Shown piece after piece: positions 37,980 to 52,807 of a DNA stretch of 64,000 nucleotides. The DNA comes from Mrakia gelida. Lineage: Eukaryota > Basidiomycota > Tremellomycetes > Cystofilobasidiales > Mrakiaceae. Location of the stretch: assembly GCA_024345305.1 (NCBI GenBank), contig BRON01000017.1, forward strand, positions 620,001 through 684,000, in the 5' to 3' direction. A model generated the notes under the pieces. The model saw only the letters and a program-made list of their open reading frames with translations. It was not told the DNA's origin and ran no database searches. Position 1 is the stretch's first letter. Each line of letters starts with the position of its first letter. The translations under genes were made by a program, and so were the position numbers.

Positions 37980-40216
37980 ATGCTCGCCTCTCGAGATCCT
38001 GCAGAGCGCCTTCGGCGAGCAGTACAAGGTGAGGAACCATCGTTGGCCTCCTTCCCTTCGCCCTCCTCCATCTGACCTCCTCTCTTCTTTGCCTTCTCCC
38101 TCGCAGACGACAGCCTTCCTCTCGTTCGTCGACTCGTTCAGAAGTATGACATTAGGAACACGGATCGGAACATGCATACGAGCTTGAGTTGGGCTGCCAT
38201 CTGTGGGAACGAGGACATGTTCGAGTGGCTGGTGATCCAAGGAGGTCACGACGACGACGAGCTCTCGAGGGTGAGTTCTCTCCCCTTCTTTCTACTTTCA
38301 GCCCGTCGGATTAGCTCCAGAAGATATATCAGGCATTCAGGAGTGCACGTGCACTGAATTTGGGGGACGAGGAAGAGCAGAGACAGGAGAGAAGTAGTTG
38401 CGAGCAGCTCAGATCAAGCTCACCTTTCCTTCCTCCCCTCTATCCCCTCCCTCGTCTCTCTTCCTTCTCAGGACTCTGAAAACAACACTATCCTACACCT
38501 CCTCGCTTCCCTACCTTCCAAAGCTCTTACACCTCCCCATAGGATCGTTCGCTTCGACTCTGGCTGTGCCATCAGAATGGCCTCAATCTACTACGACCGG
38601 TGTCCGTTCCGCTCCTTCCCTCTTCTTCTTCACTTCGTCTCGACTCGAACGAGCTGACTTCCTCGGTCGTTTCCCCCACAGTCTCCTTCGTTCTCGACTG
38701 GGCCAACACTGGAGGAAAGACGGCGATGCATGTGGCTGCTCAGGAAGGCAATCAGGCCTACGTTCGAGTGAGTTGAATCGTTGAAGCTCACGCCGAGCGA
38801 CGAGTCGATGAGGGCTGACTCTCGCCCGGTTCTTCAGCTCCTGATGGACCTGGGAGCAGACTTCGATCTCCCTGATGTGTTCGGAAACACTCCTCTTCAC
38901 TAGTGAGTCTCGTCTTCTCCCGCTGAGGACCTCGCGCACGACCTGACCTCAGCTCCTCTCCTTTCGTTCGTCTGCAGCGCGAGCGCTTGGGGCCATCTCT
39001 CGGTTCGTCTCTCATCAGATCGACTCGTCTCGGACAGCTTCTGACTCTCCGATCGCTTTCAAAGGTCGTACAGCTTCTCATCACTTCGGGCTGTCAGTTT
39101 GCTGCGAGGAACAACGAAGGATTTACAGCGAGCGACTTCGCCTACTCGTACGTCGCCTTTCGTTTCGTTCCCTCTCTCTCAGCCGACCTGACTCTTCACT
39201 CTGCCTCACAGGATATCACTACAAGGTTCACTCCAAGGCGAGTACCGTCGTGTCATCTCAGATACTCGCACCTCCTCTGACCCTCTCCTCTCTTCGTTTC
39301 ACCAGACCTCGCTCGAGCTCAGTTCGACGCGAAGCGAAACAAACGGTCGAACCAACACTACGCCAGCTCCGTTCAGTCAGGCACCCACACTCCTCTCTAC
39401 TACGACGGTGAGAGCGGCTCTCAGCGAGGAGAGAGTACTCGAGGAGACAGCGTCCGAGGAGATAGTACAGCCGGAGAGGAAGAAACTCGTTCGAATCGAT
39501 CCGGAAACGGAACTATCAACCTCTCTTCGGACTCCTCCTACAACCTCCCACCCACTCCTATTACCCCTACGCAACCCTACGGAACACCAACCACAGGTCA
39601 ATCCTCTCCTGCTTTCACCTCTCACCACTCCTCGCCTGGCTCCGTCCAATCCTCCTCGCGAGACTACTCCTCGTCGACTCTCCTACCACCTCAACCCACA
39701 CCCATCCCCTCCTCTCCTCTGGCCCCTCCACCTCCTCCCCAACCCTACCGCGAACCCTCCACCCTCTCTGTCGTCTCCTCCTCCCACCATTCCAACACCT
39801 CCTCCCGCCCTTCCTCCCCTCACCCATCCTCCTCCTCCTCCTCCGCGGCGCGTCAACATCACCGTCCACCCCCTCCCCCACCTCCTCCCATGCCTCCCCC
39901 CAGCTCCACCATCCCCCTCCGAAACCGCAGCACCAGCACCAGCACGTACGCTACCACCCAGAGCACATCTGGCGCGTCGAGTCGGTCGAAGGGGAGTGCA
40001 GGGAGCGAGAAACCGTCCTCGGTTGACGGAGGGAAGAGCACGACGAGCAGCCATCACGGGTGGGGGAGGATCAGGAAGGATAAGGAGAAGGAAGGGGGAA
40101 GTGGGAAGGAGAAGATCAGTAAATGGTCTGCTGTAGGGTTGGGAGGAGGAAGCAAGAGTGGTGGTCTCATCCCTCCCGCGAATGCTGCGAAGGGACTGTG
40201 GGGGAGTCGAGGGTGA
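37980..40216 (+). CDS. AVO2-like ankyrin-repeat protein (TORC2-associated)
   Basis: Exons: 37980-38028, 38107-38270, 38472-38601, 38682-38767, 38838-38902, 38978-39002, 39065-39147, 39212-39237, 39306-40216; 1539 nt, 512 residues. The start MLASRDPAERLRRAVQDDSL followed by PLVRRLVQKY is the pattern of fungal Avo2, a non-essential subunit of TOR complex 2. Ankyrin repeats run over residues 15-200: TSLSWAAICGNEDMFEWLV, NTILHLLASLP, KTAMHVAAQEGNQAYVRLLM, NTPLHYASAWGHLSVVQLLI. The C-terminal 300 residues are Ser/Pro-rich with a long proline run and a basic end. Two joins needed care: the donor after CGGT at 38601, and a GC donor at 39238 that keeps the frame into SLQDLARAQF. AVO2 identity is by N-terminal likeness only. 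Confidence 0.75.
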
Positions 40217-40577
40217 GGGCGAGCGAGCGAGGGAGGAGATGGGACGAGGGTGTTGGGTTCTACTGTTTGTGTTTTGTTGAACGACTCTTATGATGAACGA
40301 CTTCCCTTTCTTTCTTTCGGGCTTGGCTTTGTGTGAGAGAGAGGAAAGGGAAGTGTATCGCGAAGATGCTGCTGTCTTCTGAATTAGAATCGCCTCTTTG
40401 CTCTTGCTGATCTCGCTGAGGGGAACGCAACGGCGGCTCGCGCTCGAACTCTCTCTGGCCTCCCTCGCTCCATCCCTCCTTTGAGCTTCCATCCTTCACC
40501 CTCGCCCTACCCACCCACCTCACCACCCTCACCACTCCTTCCTCTCCCCTTCCCTTCGCCCTCTTCCCCCCCCTCCC

Positions 40578-42550
40578 ATGTCCAACGCCGGCCTCTCCCG
40601 TCGTCGAGGCGCCCCCACCGGCTCCTCTGCGTTCAACGACGAAGGGGACGCTCCTCCTTCCTCCTCCTCCTCCTCCACAGCCCCTACCTCCCCTGCTCTC
40701 GGTGGAAACAACACTCCCAGACTCCCAGCACCCAGCAACGGAGGATCTTCTTCAGGAGGCGGAGGAGGAGCGCTTGAAGGGAGAGGGAAGATCGCTTTTG
40801 ATCCACGAGATTTCCAGGATGGAGGAGAGTCCAAAGCTGTTCCGAAACTTACCTTGTTGGAGGAGGTCTTGCTACTGGGGTTGAAGGATAATCAAGTTAG
40901 TACGATCTCACTCTCCATATATACCTCTGAGGGTGTATACGCTTTGGATGGAATGGAAGGGAAGGGGAAGGGAAGGGAGATTGGGAGGGGAAGGGATAGA
41001 CGTCAACAGCTCGTCTCTCGCCCCCTCCCCCTTCTCCTCCCGCGGTTCACTCGCTCTTCTCTCGTTCTCGTTCTCTTTCTCGACGAAGCACGAGAGGTCA
41101 GGGGGCGTCTACTTTCGTACGACGAGCTTCAGGGATTGTAGAGACGCGAGGGTGTCACTCCCTTCCCTTCCCTTCTCCGTCGAGAAACAAGCACGGCTGC
41201 GGTCTTGCTCGCACGCACACGTCTCTCCCTTCTTTAGGCTCGGTTGCTGACTTCTTGTTGTTGTTGCTGGTTCGTTGATATAGGGATACACCTCTTGGTT
41301 CAATGGTTCGCCACGCTTCCCTCTCTTTGATTCTCGAGCCGAGAGCGAGAACGAGCGAACGAACGAAGCTGACTCGCCTCCCTCTCCTTCCCCTCCTTCC
41401 CTCCTCTCTCGCTCGTTCCTCCTTCCTCTCCTCTCCCACCCCTCTCCACCCTCTACCTCCTCAACCCACCCACGTAACACTCAATCACCAGACAACATCT
41501 CCTACGCCCTCCGAGGATGCATCCTCATCGAGCTCGCCCTTCGTCGTCGGATCGCGGTCGTCAAAGATCCATCTCGTCGGAGACTCGCGCTGGGAGATCG
41601 GCTCATCGAGGTTATCGACGATAGGCAGACGGGGGAGACCATCCTCGACGAGACCCTCAAGATGATGAAGAGTAGTGAGAAGTATGGGACGGCTGCTTGG
41701 GTGGATTTGTTGAGTGGTGAGTGCTTCAGAGAGCTCCTTCTCCCTTCCCTTCGTTTGAGCTCGCTTCGTTTCGTTCGCGCGCCTTTGTTCGTTTTCGTTC
41801 GCTGACTCGTGCTTTGGGGATTGTGTTTTGTGGTGGGTGTGATGTTCAGGCGAAACCTGGAACGTCATGAAGATCGGCTACCAACTCAAACAAGTCCGAG
41901 AACGTCTCGCCAAAGGACTCGTCGACAAGGGTGTCCTCCGAACCGAGAAACGAAACTTCCTCCTCTTCGACATGGCCACCCACCCCGTCGCCGATCCAAA
42001 AGCCAAAGAAGACATCATGCGTCGAACGGTCAACTTCCTCACCACCAAAACCTCAGCCATCCCCAACGACGCTCGTCTGCCTATCGAGATCCGCTACCGA
42101 ACAACCCGAGCCGTCGCCCTCTGCTGTGCCGCCTACGCTGCCAACGTTTTGGAGAACGCGCTCGTGCGACTCGAGTACGATGCAAGGGAAGCGGCGTTCG
42201 CGAGGTGTGATGATATCCTGGCGGAGTTTTGTACGTGGCCGTTTGGAGCGATGGGAGTGACGGGTGGGGTGACCAACAACGCGTCGGGAGGAGGGGGAGG
42301 GTCGTCGGGCGTGCCGATTGGAGGGGTTGCTGGTGGAGGAGGAAGGAAGAGACAAGGGGCGGCGAGTGGGATGGCCAACCAGAAGGAGATCATGACGGAG
42401 ATGGTGAGGGAGGTGAAGAAGGAGATGATGGGTGGAAGTCCGGCGGTGGAGGGACCTGGAGGAGGAGAGGGAGCTCAGCAGGAGGATCTGTGCTTTGAGG
42501 TGGTGGCGACGGTGCTGGAGGTGTTTAGTAGGATGGATTCGCTGCTTTAA
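40578..42550 (+). CDS. VPS74: GPP34/GOLPH3 family Golgi PI4P-binding protein
   Basis: Golgi peripheral protein that binds phosphatidylinositol-4-phosphate and retains glycosyltransferases in the Golgi by linking them to COPI. Exons: 40578-40895, 41284-41305, 41492-41716, 41850-42550; 1266 nt, 421 residues. The family core is clear: LTLLEEVLLLGLKDNQGYTS, DNISYALRGCILIELALRRR, DRQTGETILDETLKMMK, ETWNVMKIGYQLKQVRERLA, KGVLRTEKRNFLLFDMATHP, and the C-terminal hydrophobic hairpin region AVALCCAAYAANVLENAL. A low-complexity Gly-rich insertion of about 80 residues (GGGGGSSGVPIGG onward) interrupts the last part, before VATVLEVFSRMDSLL; yeast Vps74 is near 345 residues. The second exon is 22 nt. Confidence 0.92.
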
Positions 42551-43210
42551 GGAGGTCGCTCTCAACGCCGTCGTTCGGTCGGAGGAGCTCGCTTCGGACA
42601 ATCCCTCGACCTCGACCTCGACCTCCACCCATCTCCTACTTCCCTCCCACTCAGCATCAGCCCTCCTTCCAACCCAACTCAACCTAACCCAACCCAACCC
42701 ACCCTCCTCCCTCACCAACCCAACGGCCAAACCCCACTCAACCCTAGATCCCGCTCGACCTCCAAACCCAAATCCAACCTTCACCTCAACCCCTCCCTCT
42801 TTCTCTCCCTTCGTCTTACAACTACATAGTTCCCTTCCCACAACACCTTTCTCCCCTACTCTTCTCCTTCTTTTACATGGGCCCTTTCTCTCTCGTCTTC
42901 TCTTCTTTCTTTGGCTTTCCTCTTCATAACCCACCTACCCAACCTCGCTCTAATCCCAATCCACCCACGCGTCGTTTCTCGTTCTCCTTCTTTGGTTTGA
43001 TACTTCTTTTCGTTTGGACGTAGGCTAGGCCATGGTTAGGCGTATTCTTCTATCTCTCTATCTGGGGTTTCTTTCTTGAGTTGAGCCCGAGGAGAAGGGA
43101 AAGAGAGAGAGAAGGAAGAGGGACGAAGAGACGAGACGAGAAGGATCGTTAACGAGTTCATTTCGATTTGAGATAGAGAGAGTGAGAGTGAGATAGGTGG
43201 AAAGAAAGGA
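42551..43210. other. Convergent 3' flanks, low-complexity pyrimidine tract
   Basis: This holds the 3' untranslated region of VPS74, rich in CCAACCC-type short tandem text (about 42660-42720), and the far 3' flank of the cyclophilin gene. No gene was seen. Confidence 0.4.
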
Positions 43211-43242
43211 GGGTAGGGTAGGGTAGGGTAGGGTAGGGTAGG
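43211..43242 (+). repeat. Tandem GGGTA repeat (six units)
   Basis: Six perfect GGGTA units followed by GG, starting four bases beyond the cyclophilin stop codon (minus strand). The plus strand has repeated GGG runs that could form a G-quadruplex. In the cyclophilin mRNA it would read as CCCUA-type repeats at the start of the 3' UTR. Confidence 0.9.
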
Positions 43243-43245
43243 TAT

Positions 43246-44613
43246 CTAGAGTTCTCCGCACTCTGTTCGAGACCAAACGCAAAACCAAAGCAAATCGAAA
43301 TCCAGTCAGCGTCGCGTTCTCCTCCTCCCTCTCCTCCCACTACCCGCCCACTCCCCACCTCGCCTGCTCGTCGTTCCTTCGCTCCCACCCTCGCCCGCCT
43401 AGCTCGTCATTCCTCACTCGCTTCCTCACTCGCTTCGCTCGCGGCACTCACCAACGATCTTCACCGCCAACTTAGGTCTGTTGTTCGGTCCCGTCGGCAC
43501 GTTCTCCATCTTCCTCACGGTGAGCAAACCGTCGATAACTCGTCCGAAGATGGAGTGTTTGCCATCGAGAAAATCGGCGGGGGCGGTGGTGATGAAGAAT
43601 TGGCAGCTGCGAGGGTGGGGAGAAGATGGGTGGTTGAGAGGAAGGAGGGGAGGGTGAGCGAGGGGAAAAGGCGAGTTAGCGTTGAGTTCCAGATGGAGAA
43701 GAGAGAGGGAGAGGCAGAGACGGAGAAGATGTGTGATGGACGAACCCGTTGGTATTGGGTCCTGAGTTGGCCTGTGAGGAGGAAGAGAGGGAGGAGGTCA
43801 GACGCGTTTAGTTCGAGGAAGGGCTGAACGAGGCGAAGTGAGCGAGAGACGAAGCAAACGAACCATCGAGAGAAGTCCAGGTCCGGTGTGCTTGACCTCG
43901 AAGTTCTCGTCCTGAAAACGCGACGAGAGAGGGTCAGCAGGGCGAAAGAGAACGCGAGGGCTTGGGACGAGACGAGCGACGAAGGGAGGGGAGGGAAGGG
44001 AAAGGTCGAGCGAGAGCTCAACGAGGACTTACCTCGAACTTCTCTCCGTATATCGAGTAGCTTCCGGTTCCATCCTGCTTCAAGAAGTCTCCACCTTGGA
44101 TCATGAAGTCCTTGATCACACTGTTGTCGACGAGGCGAGAGAGGAAGCGAAGACGGTGAGCTTGAAGCGCGAGCTTGAAACGAAGGGAAGGAGGGTTGGT
44201 TCAACGAACCGATGGAAGATGGAGTTTTTGTAACCTTGCGGCAGGTTGTTAATCCTGAATCATCAACAAACCATCTTTAGTCAGCTTCTTGACCCATATG
44301 CAGAGCGAAGAGACAAAGGATGGCGTGTGGCGAGCTTGTCGGAGGGGGAAGGAGGAAGTTGAGCTCGACTCGACGCACCTCTGCTCTCCTGTACACAGCT
44401 GACGGAAGTTTTCGGCAGTTCTGTTGCGATTCAAAGATAGCGAAGATGGTCAGCTTGATGTCTGTATGCGCCGTCGAGTGTGGAAGGTGAGAGTTGAGCT
44501 GACTTTGGGACGATATCTGAGAAGAGCTCCATCTTGATTCTTCCAGCTGGGGTCTCTCCGATTTGAACGTCGAAGAAGACGATGGGTCGAGTGACTCCGG
44601 AGGGGGCGTCCAT
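43246..44613 (-). CDS. Cyclophilin H, spliceosomal peptidyl-prolyl isomerase
   Basis: Single-domain cyclophilin; the likely role is isomerase and scaffold of the U4/U6-U5 snRNP. Exons read downward: 44504-44613, 44379-44420, 44210-44254, 44033-44120, 43864-43911, 43746-43771, 43452-43606, 43246-43262; 531 nt, 176 residues, the size of human PPIH (177). Catalytic and ligand residues are present: [14 protein letters not shown] (Arg about 66), [14 protein letters not shown] and CQFFIT, with the hairpin [17 protein letters not shown]. The end [13 protein letters not shown] and VECGEL resembles the H type rather than cyclophilin A, which is the basis for the subtype. The last exon encodes only five residues and the stop. 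Confidence 0.88.
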
Positions 44614-45153
44614 GGTGAAGAGAGAAGGGAAGAAGGTGGATGGGGAGAAGAGGAGAGAAGAGAGGGTGGGGGAGGCTTGTTGTAGTTGAGGTGGAGGAGG
44701 GAAGGGAGGGAGGTGAGCTCGAAGTGGTCGAGGACTTGGAGGAGAGATCGCGAGAGGTTAGAAAGCGAGAGATCTGCCTCCGCTTCGTTCTTTTGGTTCA
44801 GAAATTTCGCAGGGCGATGTAAAGAGGAACGAACTCGGAAGTATCAGAATCCTGAGATAATTTGGCGTCTCAGTGAGGCAGGGAGGGGAGAGAGGCCGAG
44901 ATCGCGACGGAAAGACACAGCTCAGACGCGTCTTTGAAGGTCTTCCGATCTGGTTTTTCAGCTGGGATTTTTTCTCCGACCTTTCTTGTTGGACTGAATT
45001 ATACAGCGCTTTAACTCCAATTCTATGATGGAGGGAGGAAGAAAGCGAAAGAAGGTGAGTACAGGTCTGCCCGCGGAGCACACGAGGGAGGCGAAAAGAT
45101 TCGCTCGAGGGCCAGCTCCCCCCTCCCTTCGTTTCTAACTTCATCCCTCAAGA
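44614..45153. promoter_or_regulatory. Shared promoter region of cyclophilin H and RPS26
   Basis: About 540 bp lie between two divergent starts. The stretch contains a small open frame at 45027 (MMEGGRKRKK) ending at a GTGAGT, which may be a leader exon but is not favoured as the RPS26 start. No recognised factor site can be named. Confidence 0.4.
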
Positions 45154-46331
45154 ATGGTAAATCCTTCTCCCCTCTCCTCCTCAAGATATCACCAAGCTGC
45201 CAAAGGTCCCCCTCGACATCCTCCAAAAACTTTCATCGATACACCTCATCCCTACGACCTTCCAGAGGACGAAGAAGAACCCACCCTCGCCCTCCCTCCC
45301 TCCCTTCGACCTTTGCAGCTTGGACCCAGGCTCCTCCCCTCCTTTCGGCGAACGATGGTTCTGATTCTCTTCTCCTTGGTGCTGTTGTTTTGGATGGTGC
45401 TGTAGACCAAAAAGAGAAGATCCTCCGGCAGGAACAAGAAGGGACGTGGACACGTCAAGCCCGTCCGATGTGCCAACTGCTCGCGATGTGTGCCAAAAGT
45501 AAGTCCTCCTTCCCTCCTTCTCCGTTCTCGCTGGTTCTTGGCGGAGATGGAAGAGCCGAAGCTGATCTGTATGCTCTCGCAATTTTGGTGTCTCTAGGAT
45601 AAGGCCATCAAGAGGTTCAAGGTCACCAACATCGTCGAGTCCGCCGCCGTTCGAGACTTGAGCGAGGCCTCCGTCTACCCGGGTTCGTTCTCCCTCTCCT
45701 CTATGCCTCCTCTTCTCTACGCAACAGCTGACCTGGTCGTGCTTGCCCTCATACAGAGTACGTTCTCCCCAAGCTCTACCACAAGATCCAGCACTGCATC
45801 TCTTGCGCGATCCACTCCAAGAGTGCGTTCTCCTCTCCTCTCCTTCCTTCCTTCCCTCCCCTTCCAGCTTCTCCCTCTCGCCAGCCACCACTCTCCCAGC
45901 TCGCCTCACCTCTCGTCCCACCTCACCATCACTCCCCACCTACCCATCTACATCTGGAACGAATCCTCCCACTCCTCGGCTTCCCCTCCAGCTCGCAGTC
46001 TCGCTCAAAGCAAAAGCTCACCAAACCTCCCTCCCTTCCCTCCTCCCACCTCCTCTTCTCTCCCTTCCTCCTCCCTCCCACAGTCGTTCGAGTCCGTGCT
46101 TCGGATCCTAAGGCCCCCAACTCCCGACACAACCGAGCTCCCCCGGTCCGTGCGAGATTCAAGGACGGAAAGAGGGTAAGTCGTTCTCCTCCCTCTCGCT
46201 CCCAACTCAACCCTTCGCTCGTCATACCCTCCCTCCCCCTTCCTAACCTCCCCTCCCTTCTCCTTTCTTCCGTGTAACAGATCAACCCCGCGGTTGAGGC
46301 TGCTCAGGCTGCCAAGACCAAGACTGCTTAA
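45154..46331 (+). CDS. RPS26: 40S ribosomal protein S26 (eS26)
   Basis: Small-subunit protein at the mRNA exit site. Exons: 45154-45156 (the ATG only), 45406-45498, 45598-45682, 45757-45822, 46084-46175, 46281-46331; 390 nt, 129 residues. The sequence [20 protein letters not shown], then [18 protein letters not shown] and [10 protein letters not shown] carries the four zinc-ligand cysteines (C-x2-C ... C-x2-C), and [15 protein letters not shown] follows. The family begins MTKKRR, so the ATG must be spliced directly onto ACC AAA AAG. I chose the ATG at 45154, followed by a good donor GTAAAT, because the branch-like CTGAT at about 45361 lies 45 nt before the acceptor. An ATG at 45355 with a 48-nt intron is the alternative. 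Confidence 0.88.
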
Positions 46332-47026
46332 ATCTAGCCCTTTCGAGCGACGAACAACCGTAATGGTTTCTCGTTTTTTTCCGGCTTTTTTGAACGCTTT
46401 CTTCTCCAAACTCTGGGTTTATCTTTACGACTTTCTCTTGACTGTGAATATGCGATGGTCCGCTCCGCATGATTTTTGTACGAACTGGAGAAGGAGGGAA
46501 CGCTGGGAGGGAAGGAGAGAGGAGAGAAGCTGACCTTCGTTCGGGAACGAGTTGGGCTGAGGAGGGAGGAGGAGAACGGGGCTGGACGATGGGTTGCTTT
46601 GCTCTTGGAGCTGAGAGCGTTCGTAGCTGAACGAGGAGCTGGAGAACGAGAAGATGTCCCTCGAAGGAGCGAGATGCGACTTGAGCTTCGAGAACAAACA
46701 GGGAAGGCTAGGGAAGGTCGGTGCGGGATCGTTCGACGAGTTGACTTCGACTCGACGTCTCTTTTCCCTGCTTCTCTCGAGCAGATCTTCGAGCGGAAGA
46801 GAACAGCTCGTATATGATTATCTAGATATGAGAAGAGAGACATGAAGGTACGTGTATGACGAGGCAGAGACGAGAAACAAGACGAGAGACGGAGAAAGGT
46901 CGTAGAAGCAGAAGGGTTGGCGACGACAAGCAGAAAGAGCGGAGCTACAGAAATCAAAACAACGAACGAACAGGTTCGTAACCAAGCACGCGGAGAAAAC
47001 TAGAGGGAGAGGGAGCGGTCCCAACT
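46332..47026. other. Convergent 3' flanks
   Basis: This lies between the ends of RPS26 (plus) and aquaporin (minus). Overlapping open frames on both strands are Ser/Arg-rich shadows. No RNA gene was recognised. Confidence 0.4.
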
Positions 47027-49465
47027 TCAGAGCTTCCCTCCGAGTCCTACTACACCGTTCGACTGACCACCTCCCGACAAGTCTCCGTCGCGGGTCTGGC
47101 TCTCGTCTCCGAAGTTGAACGCTCCTCCTTCCTCCAGGTGAGCGACGGCAGGTTCCTCCGAGATGCTGTCCCTTCCCAAGAAGGTCCTTTTGGCGGACAA
47201 GGAAGGGTTGAGGCTCTCGAGGATAAGGTCGATCTTCCTTTCGAGGTCGGTGAAGTGGGACGCGTTTTGGTTCGAGAGTTCGAAGACGGCGGTTCCTGTG
47301 ACTGGTTCGGTAAGGAAGTCGCCTAGACCGGGGCCCTGTGCGAAGAAAAGTTCAAAGAAGAGAGAGGTCAGCAGAGAAGAGGCGAGGCGGGAAGCGAGGA
47401 GACGAGACGAGACGACACGAGGAGACGCGAGACGAACCTGAAGAGGAGCCGAGTCGTTTCTGTTTTGAAGGCTTGTTTGACTAGTAGATCCTGCTCCTCC
47501 CCCTCCAACAGTGTTGAGGATACTACTGGACATCCTAGCGACGAGTCCAGCTACGAAGAGTGGGAAGAGTCAGCGAGACGCTCAGTCGGTACGAGCAAAA
47601 GATCTCGCGACGAAACTCACGTTTGGCCTGCTTGGGTCGTTCGCCCATCTCGAGTTGACCAGAGGGAGTTCCAGATCGAGGACCGGTGGGTAGTATAGGC
47701 TCGTTGGCTGCGTCTTGATCGGCGTTGACGGTCTCGTACTGCGAGGCGAAGGGGAAGAGGAAACGAGAAAGGTCAGCGACGTCACTGAGGTTTCGCTGGC
47801 AAGAAAGCGTTTCATGAGCTCACCTGCATGTACTTGATGAACTTGTAGAATCCCTGGAGAAAGACGAAGATGATCAAGTCAGTTTATCGCGACGAGGAGA
47901 GACGAGGCAAAGAACGACGCGACGAACAGCAGCGAGGCAAGCACCGAGAGCGGGTCCCAACCTGGTGAACGAAGTGAAGTAGAGATTAGTATTCGAAGGC
48001 GCCGAGGTCCAAAGTGACGCTTACCAGTAGATCCAGTGGTAGTGAGCCTGACGCGATCGAGAAGAAGAAGAAGATACGTCGAGTCGACCGGTCGTCAGTC
48101 TCGCGTTTTGTAGGACGGGAGGAAAAGATAGGTAAGAGAGACTCACGAATTGCCCGAGGACAACGTCCGGACCGAAAGAGCTGCAAAGGGTTACGAGAGG
48201 ATCAGTCGATGAAGAAACGGGAGCGACGACGCGTTTCGAGAACGGCGTACCGTGCAGGATTGAGAGATCCTCCGGTGTAGTAAACGCCCACAAGCTCAGA
48301 TATAAAAAGAGCGAGTCCGATTCCAATCGGGGCCAAGAAGGTCGCTTTGTGCTAGAGAAGAGGAAGGTGGAAGAGAGTCAGATGAGGGGAGGCGACGCGT
48401 TTCGACCTCAACGGCGTCGACGCTCACCTTTTCCGCTGCGAGTAGCCTAAACGAGGAGCGAGGGAGAGAGTCAGTTTTCTGAGGAAGGTGACGAGTAGTG
48501 TTGGATAGCTTACAGGATAGTAAGCATGAGCATCGAAGTGAGGAACATCTCGAGAAACAGGCCCTGAGCGGTCGAGATGCCTCCAGCCAAAGTGGTCCTG
48601 ACGTTGAGAGATCCAGGCAGCACGACTTGGATCTGATGATGATGAAGACGAAAGTATGACAGAAAAAGTGGAGTCAGAGAACGAGGCATGGGGGCAGCTC
48701 CGACGGAACGAAAGTCGACGCGTCGTCTACGAAGGACGAAAGAACTCACCAGCGCTGCTCCCGTGATACCTCCAAGCACTTGAGCGACGGTGAGAATAAG
48801 AGCACGAAGGGGAGTGATCGCTCCTACGATGGCGAGGCCGAGAGAAACAGCAGGGTTCTGGGGGTCGACGGCGAGATCCGAAAGGTCAGTTCGTCGCGCG
48901 TCTCCTCTTTACCTTCCCTCTTCCGTCCCCTCAGCCTCTCTCCCTCGAGTTCCCCTCAAGATATCACTGCTCATCTCGTCGCTCGAGAATCACTGGAACT
49001 CACAAAGAGTCCTCCACTGATCCTGAAGAATACCCACGCGTTGACGGCGAGAGAGAAACCGAACGAGAGAGCGATGAACTGGATCTGTGACGTGTTGACT
49101 GAATCGGTAATCGAGACGGAAGGGATGTTGGCGACGTTGGTTCCTCCAAGAGCGAAGAAGAGAAAGAGCTGACGGAAAGGGAGAGCGTGTGGAGTGAGCT
49201 GGGCGAGGGTGAGTGCGCGAGTTTCGATATGAGCTCACAGTCGTTCCGACAAACTCTCCGACGGCAGCGACGACTGTTTGAGATATGAAGAGAGTCAGTG
49301 AACCTTTAGAGTCTATCGTCGAAGAGAAGCAGGCTCACAGTGATTCTTGATGGCTCGCTGACGAGATGCACGCAACGGCACTCGCAGATGCCAGTTGAGC
49401 GCCGTCCGTTTGCTCCCTCGGGCGGCAGAGGTAGGCTGGGGAAGCTGAGAGTCTTGACGAGTCAT
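47027..49465 (-). CDS. AQY1: Orthodox aquaporin (water channel) with long C-terminus
   Basis: Major intrinsic protein family, plasma-membrane water channel. Fourteen exons read downward: 49339-49465, 49239-49273, 49004-49168, 48750-48857, 48514-48632, 48428-48446, 48251-48351, 48147-48180, 48025-48047, 47928-47961, 47824-47853, 47621-47738, 47438-47550, 47027-47335; 1335 nt, 444 residues. Six membrane helices and both pore loops are visible: NPAVSLGLAIVG (about residue 110) and NPARSFGPDVV (about 222), then HYHWIYWLGPALGACLA. The second loop follows the water-channel form and not the aspartate form of aquaglyceroporins. A tail of about 175 residues beyond the last helix is Gly/Ser-rich and may be regulatory. 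Two exons are 19 and 23 nt. AQY1 is used by homology. Confidence 0.9.
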
Positions 49466-50047
49466 TATCGTACGCGGATACACCTAGGGCGAGAGGGGAG
49501 GGATGTGGTTGAAGGGGAGAGGTCCACGAGAAGCTCCAAAAGAAAGGACGAGCTCGTCGAATCGATCCCTTCTTTGGGGGCTGCTGGATCGTCATGAAAT
49601 CGATCGTTTTCCTCCCCAAGATCTGAGCTGTTCATTTTCCTTCTCTAAGGGAAGGCTTTCAACTCGAAGACTTCGAGACTCTTCGCGAGAGATGGCGGTT
49701 GAAGTCTCGTTCGAAGAGGCAGGAACGAAACAGAGATGGACGTCGCTTTTCGCCGAGCCGAGGCACGGGTCAGCCCTCTCGTTATCTTCTTATCTCCTTC
49801 AGCCCACCTCAAAGTCTTCTTCCCTGAATATTTTTCAGGCAGTCCGAAGCGCTTCATTCTTGTCTTTCCTCGAGGATGCGTCAGGAAAATCAGCGACCAC
49901 GAGCGCTTCTCAAGGCCCTTCCTCCTTCCCAAACTGACGACCGGCAGAACTCCGGGCTTTCCCTCAAAGAGCGAAAGGCTGCAAAGGCTGCCCTGTCGCT
50001 TTCGCCCTCCCAACACCCACAACACTCAACGCTTCCTTCTTCTCAAT
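49466..50047. promoter_or_regulatory. Shared promoter region of aquaporin and beta-glucosidase
   Basis: About 580 bp between divergent starts. The open frames on both strands overlap and have no splice structure that would make a gene. No defined site can be named. Confidence 0.35.

Positions 50048-52807
<2,760 letters not shown>

Noticed and set aside
43211..43242. GGGTA repeats as a telomere or subtelomere mark
   Set aside because: Only six pentamers lie between ordinary housekeeping genes, the unit is not the fungal TTAGGG hexamer, and both sides are single-copy genes.
45027..45056. ATG at 45027 as the RPS26 start
   Set aside because: It would add MMEGGRKRKK before the family's fixed N-terminus MTKKRR. 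An ATG spliced directly to ACC fits the family better.
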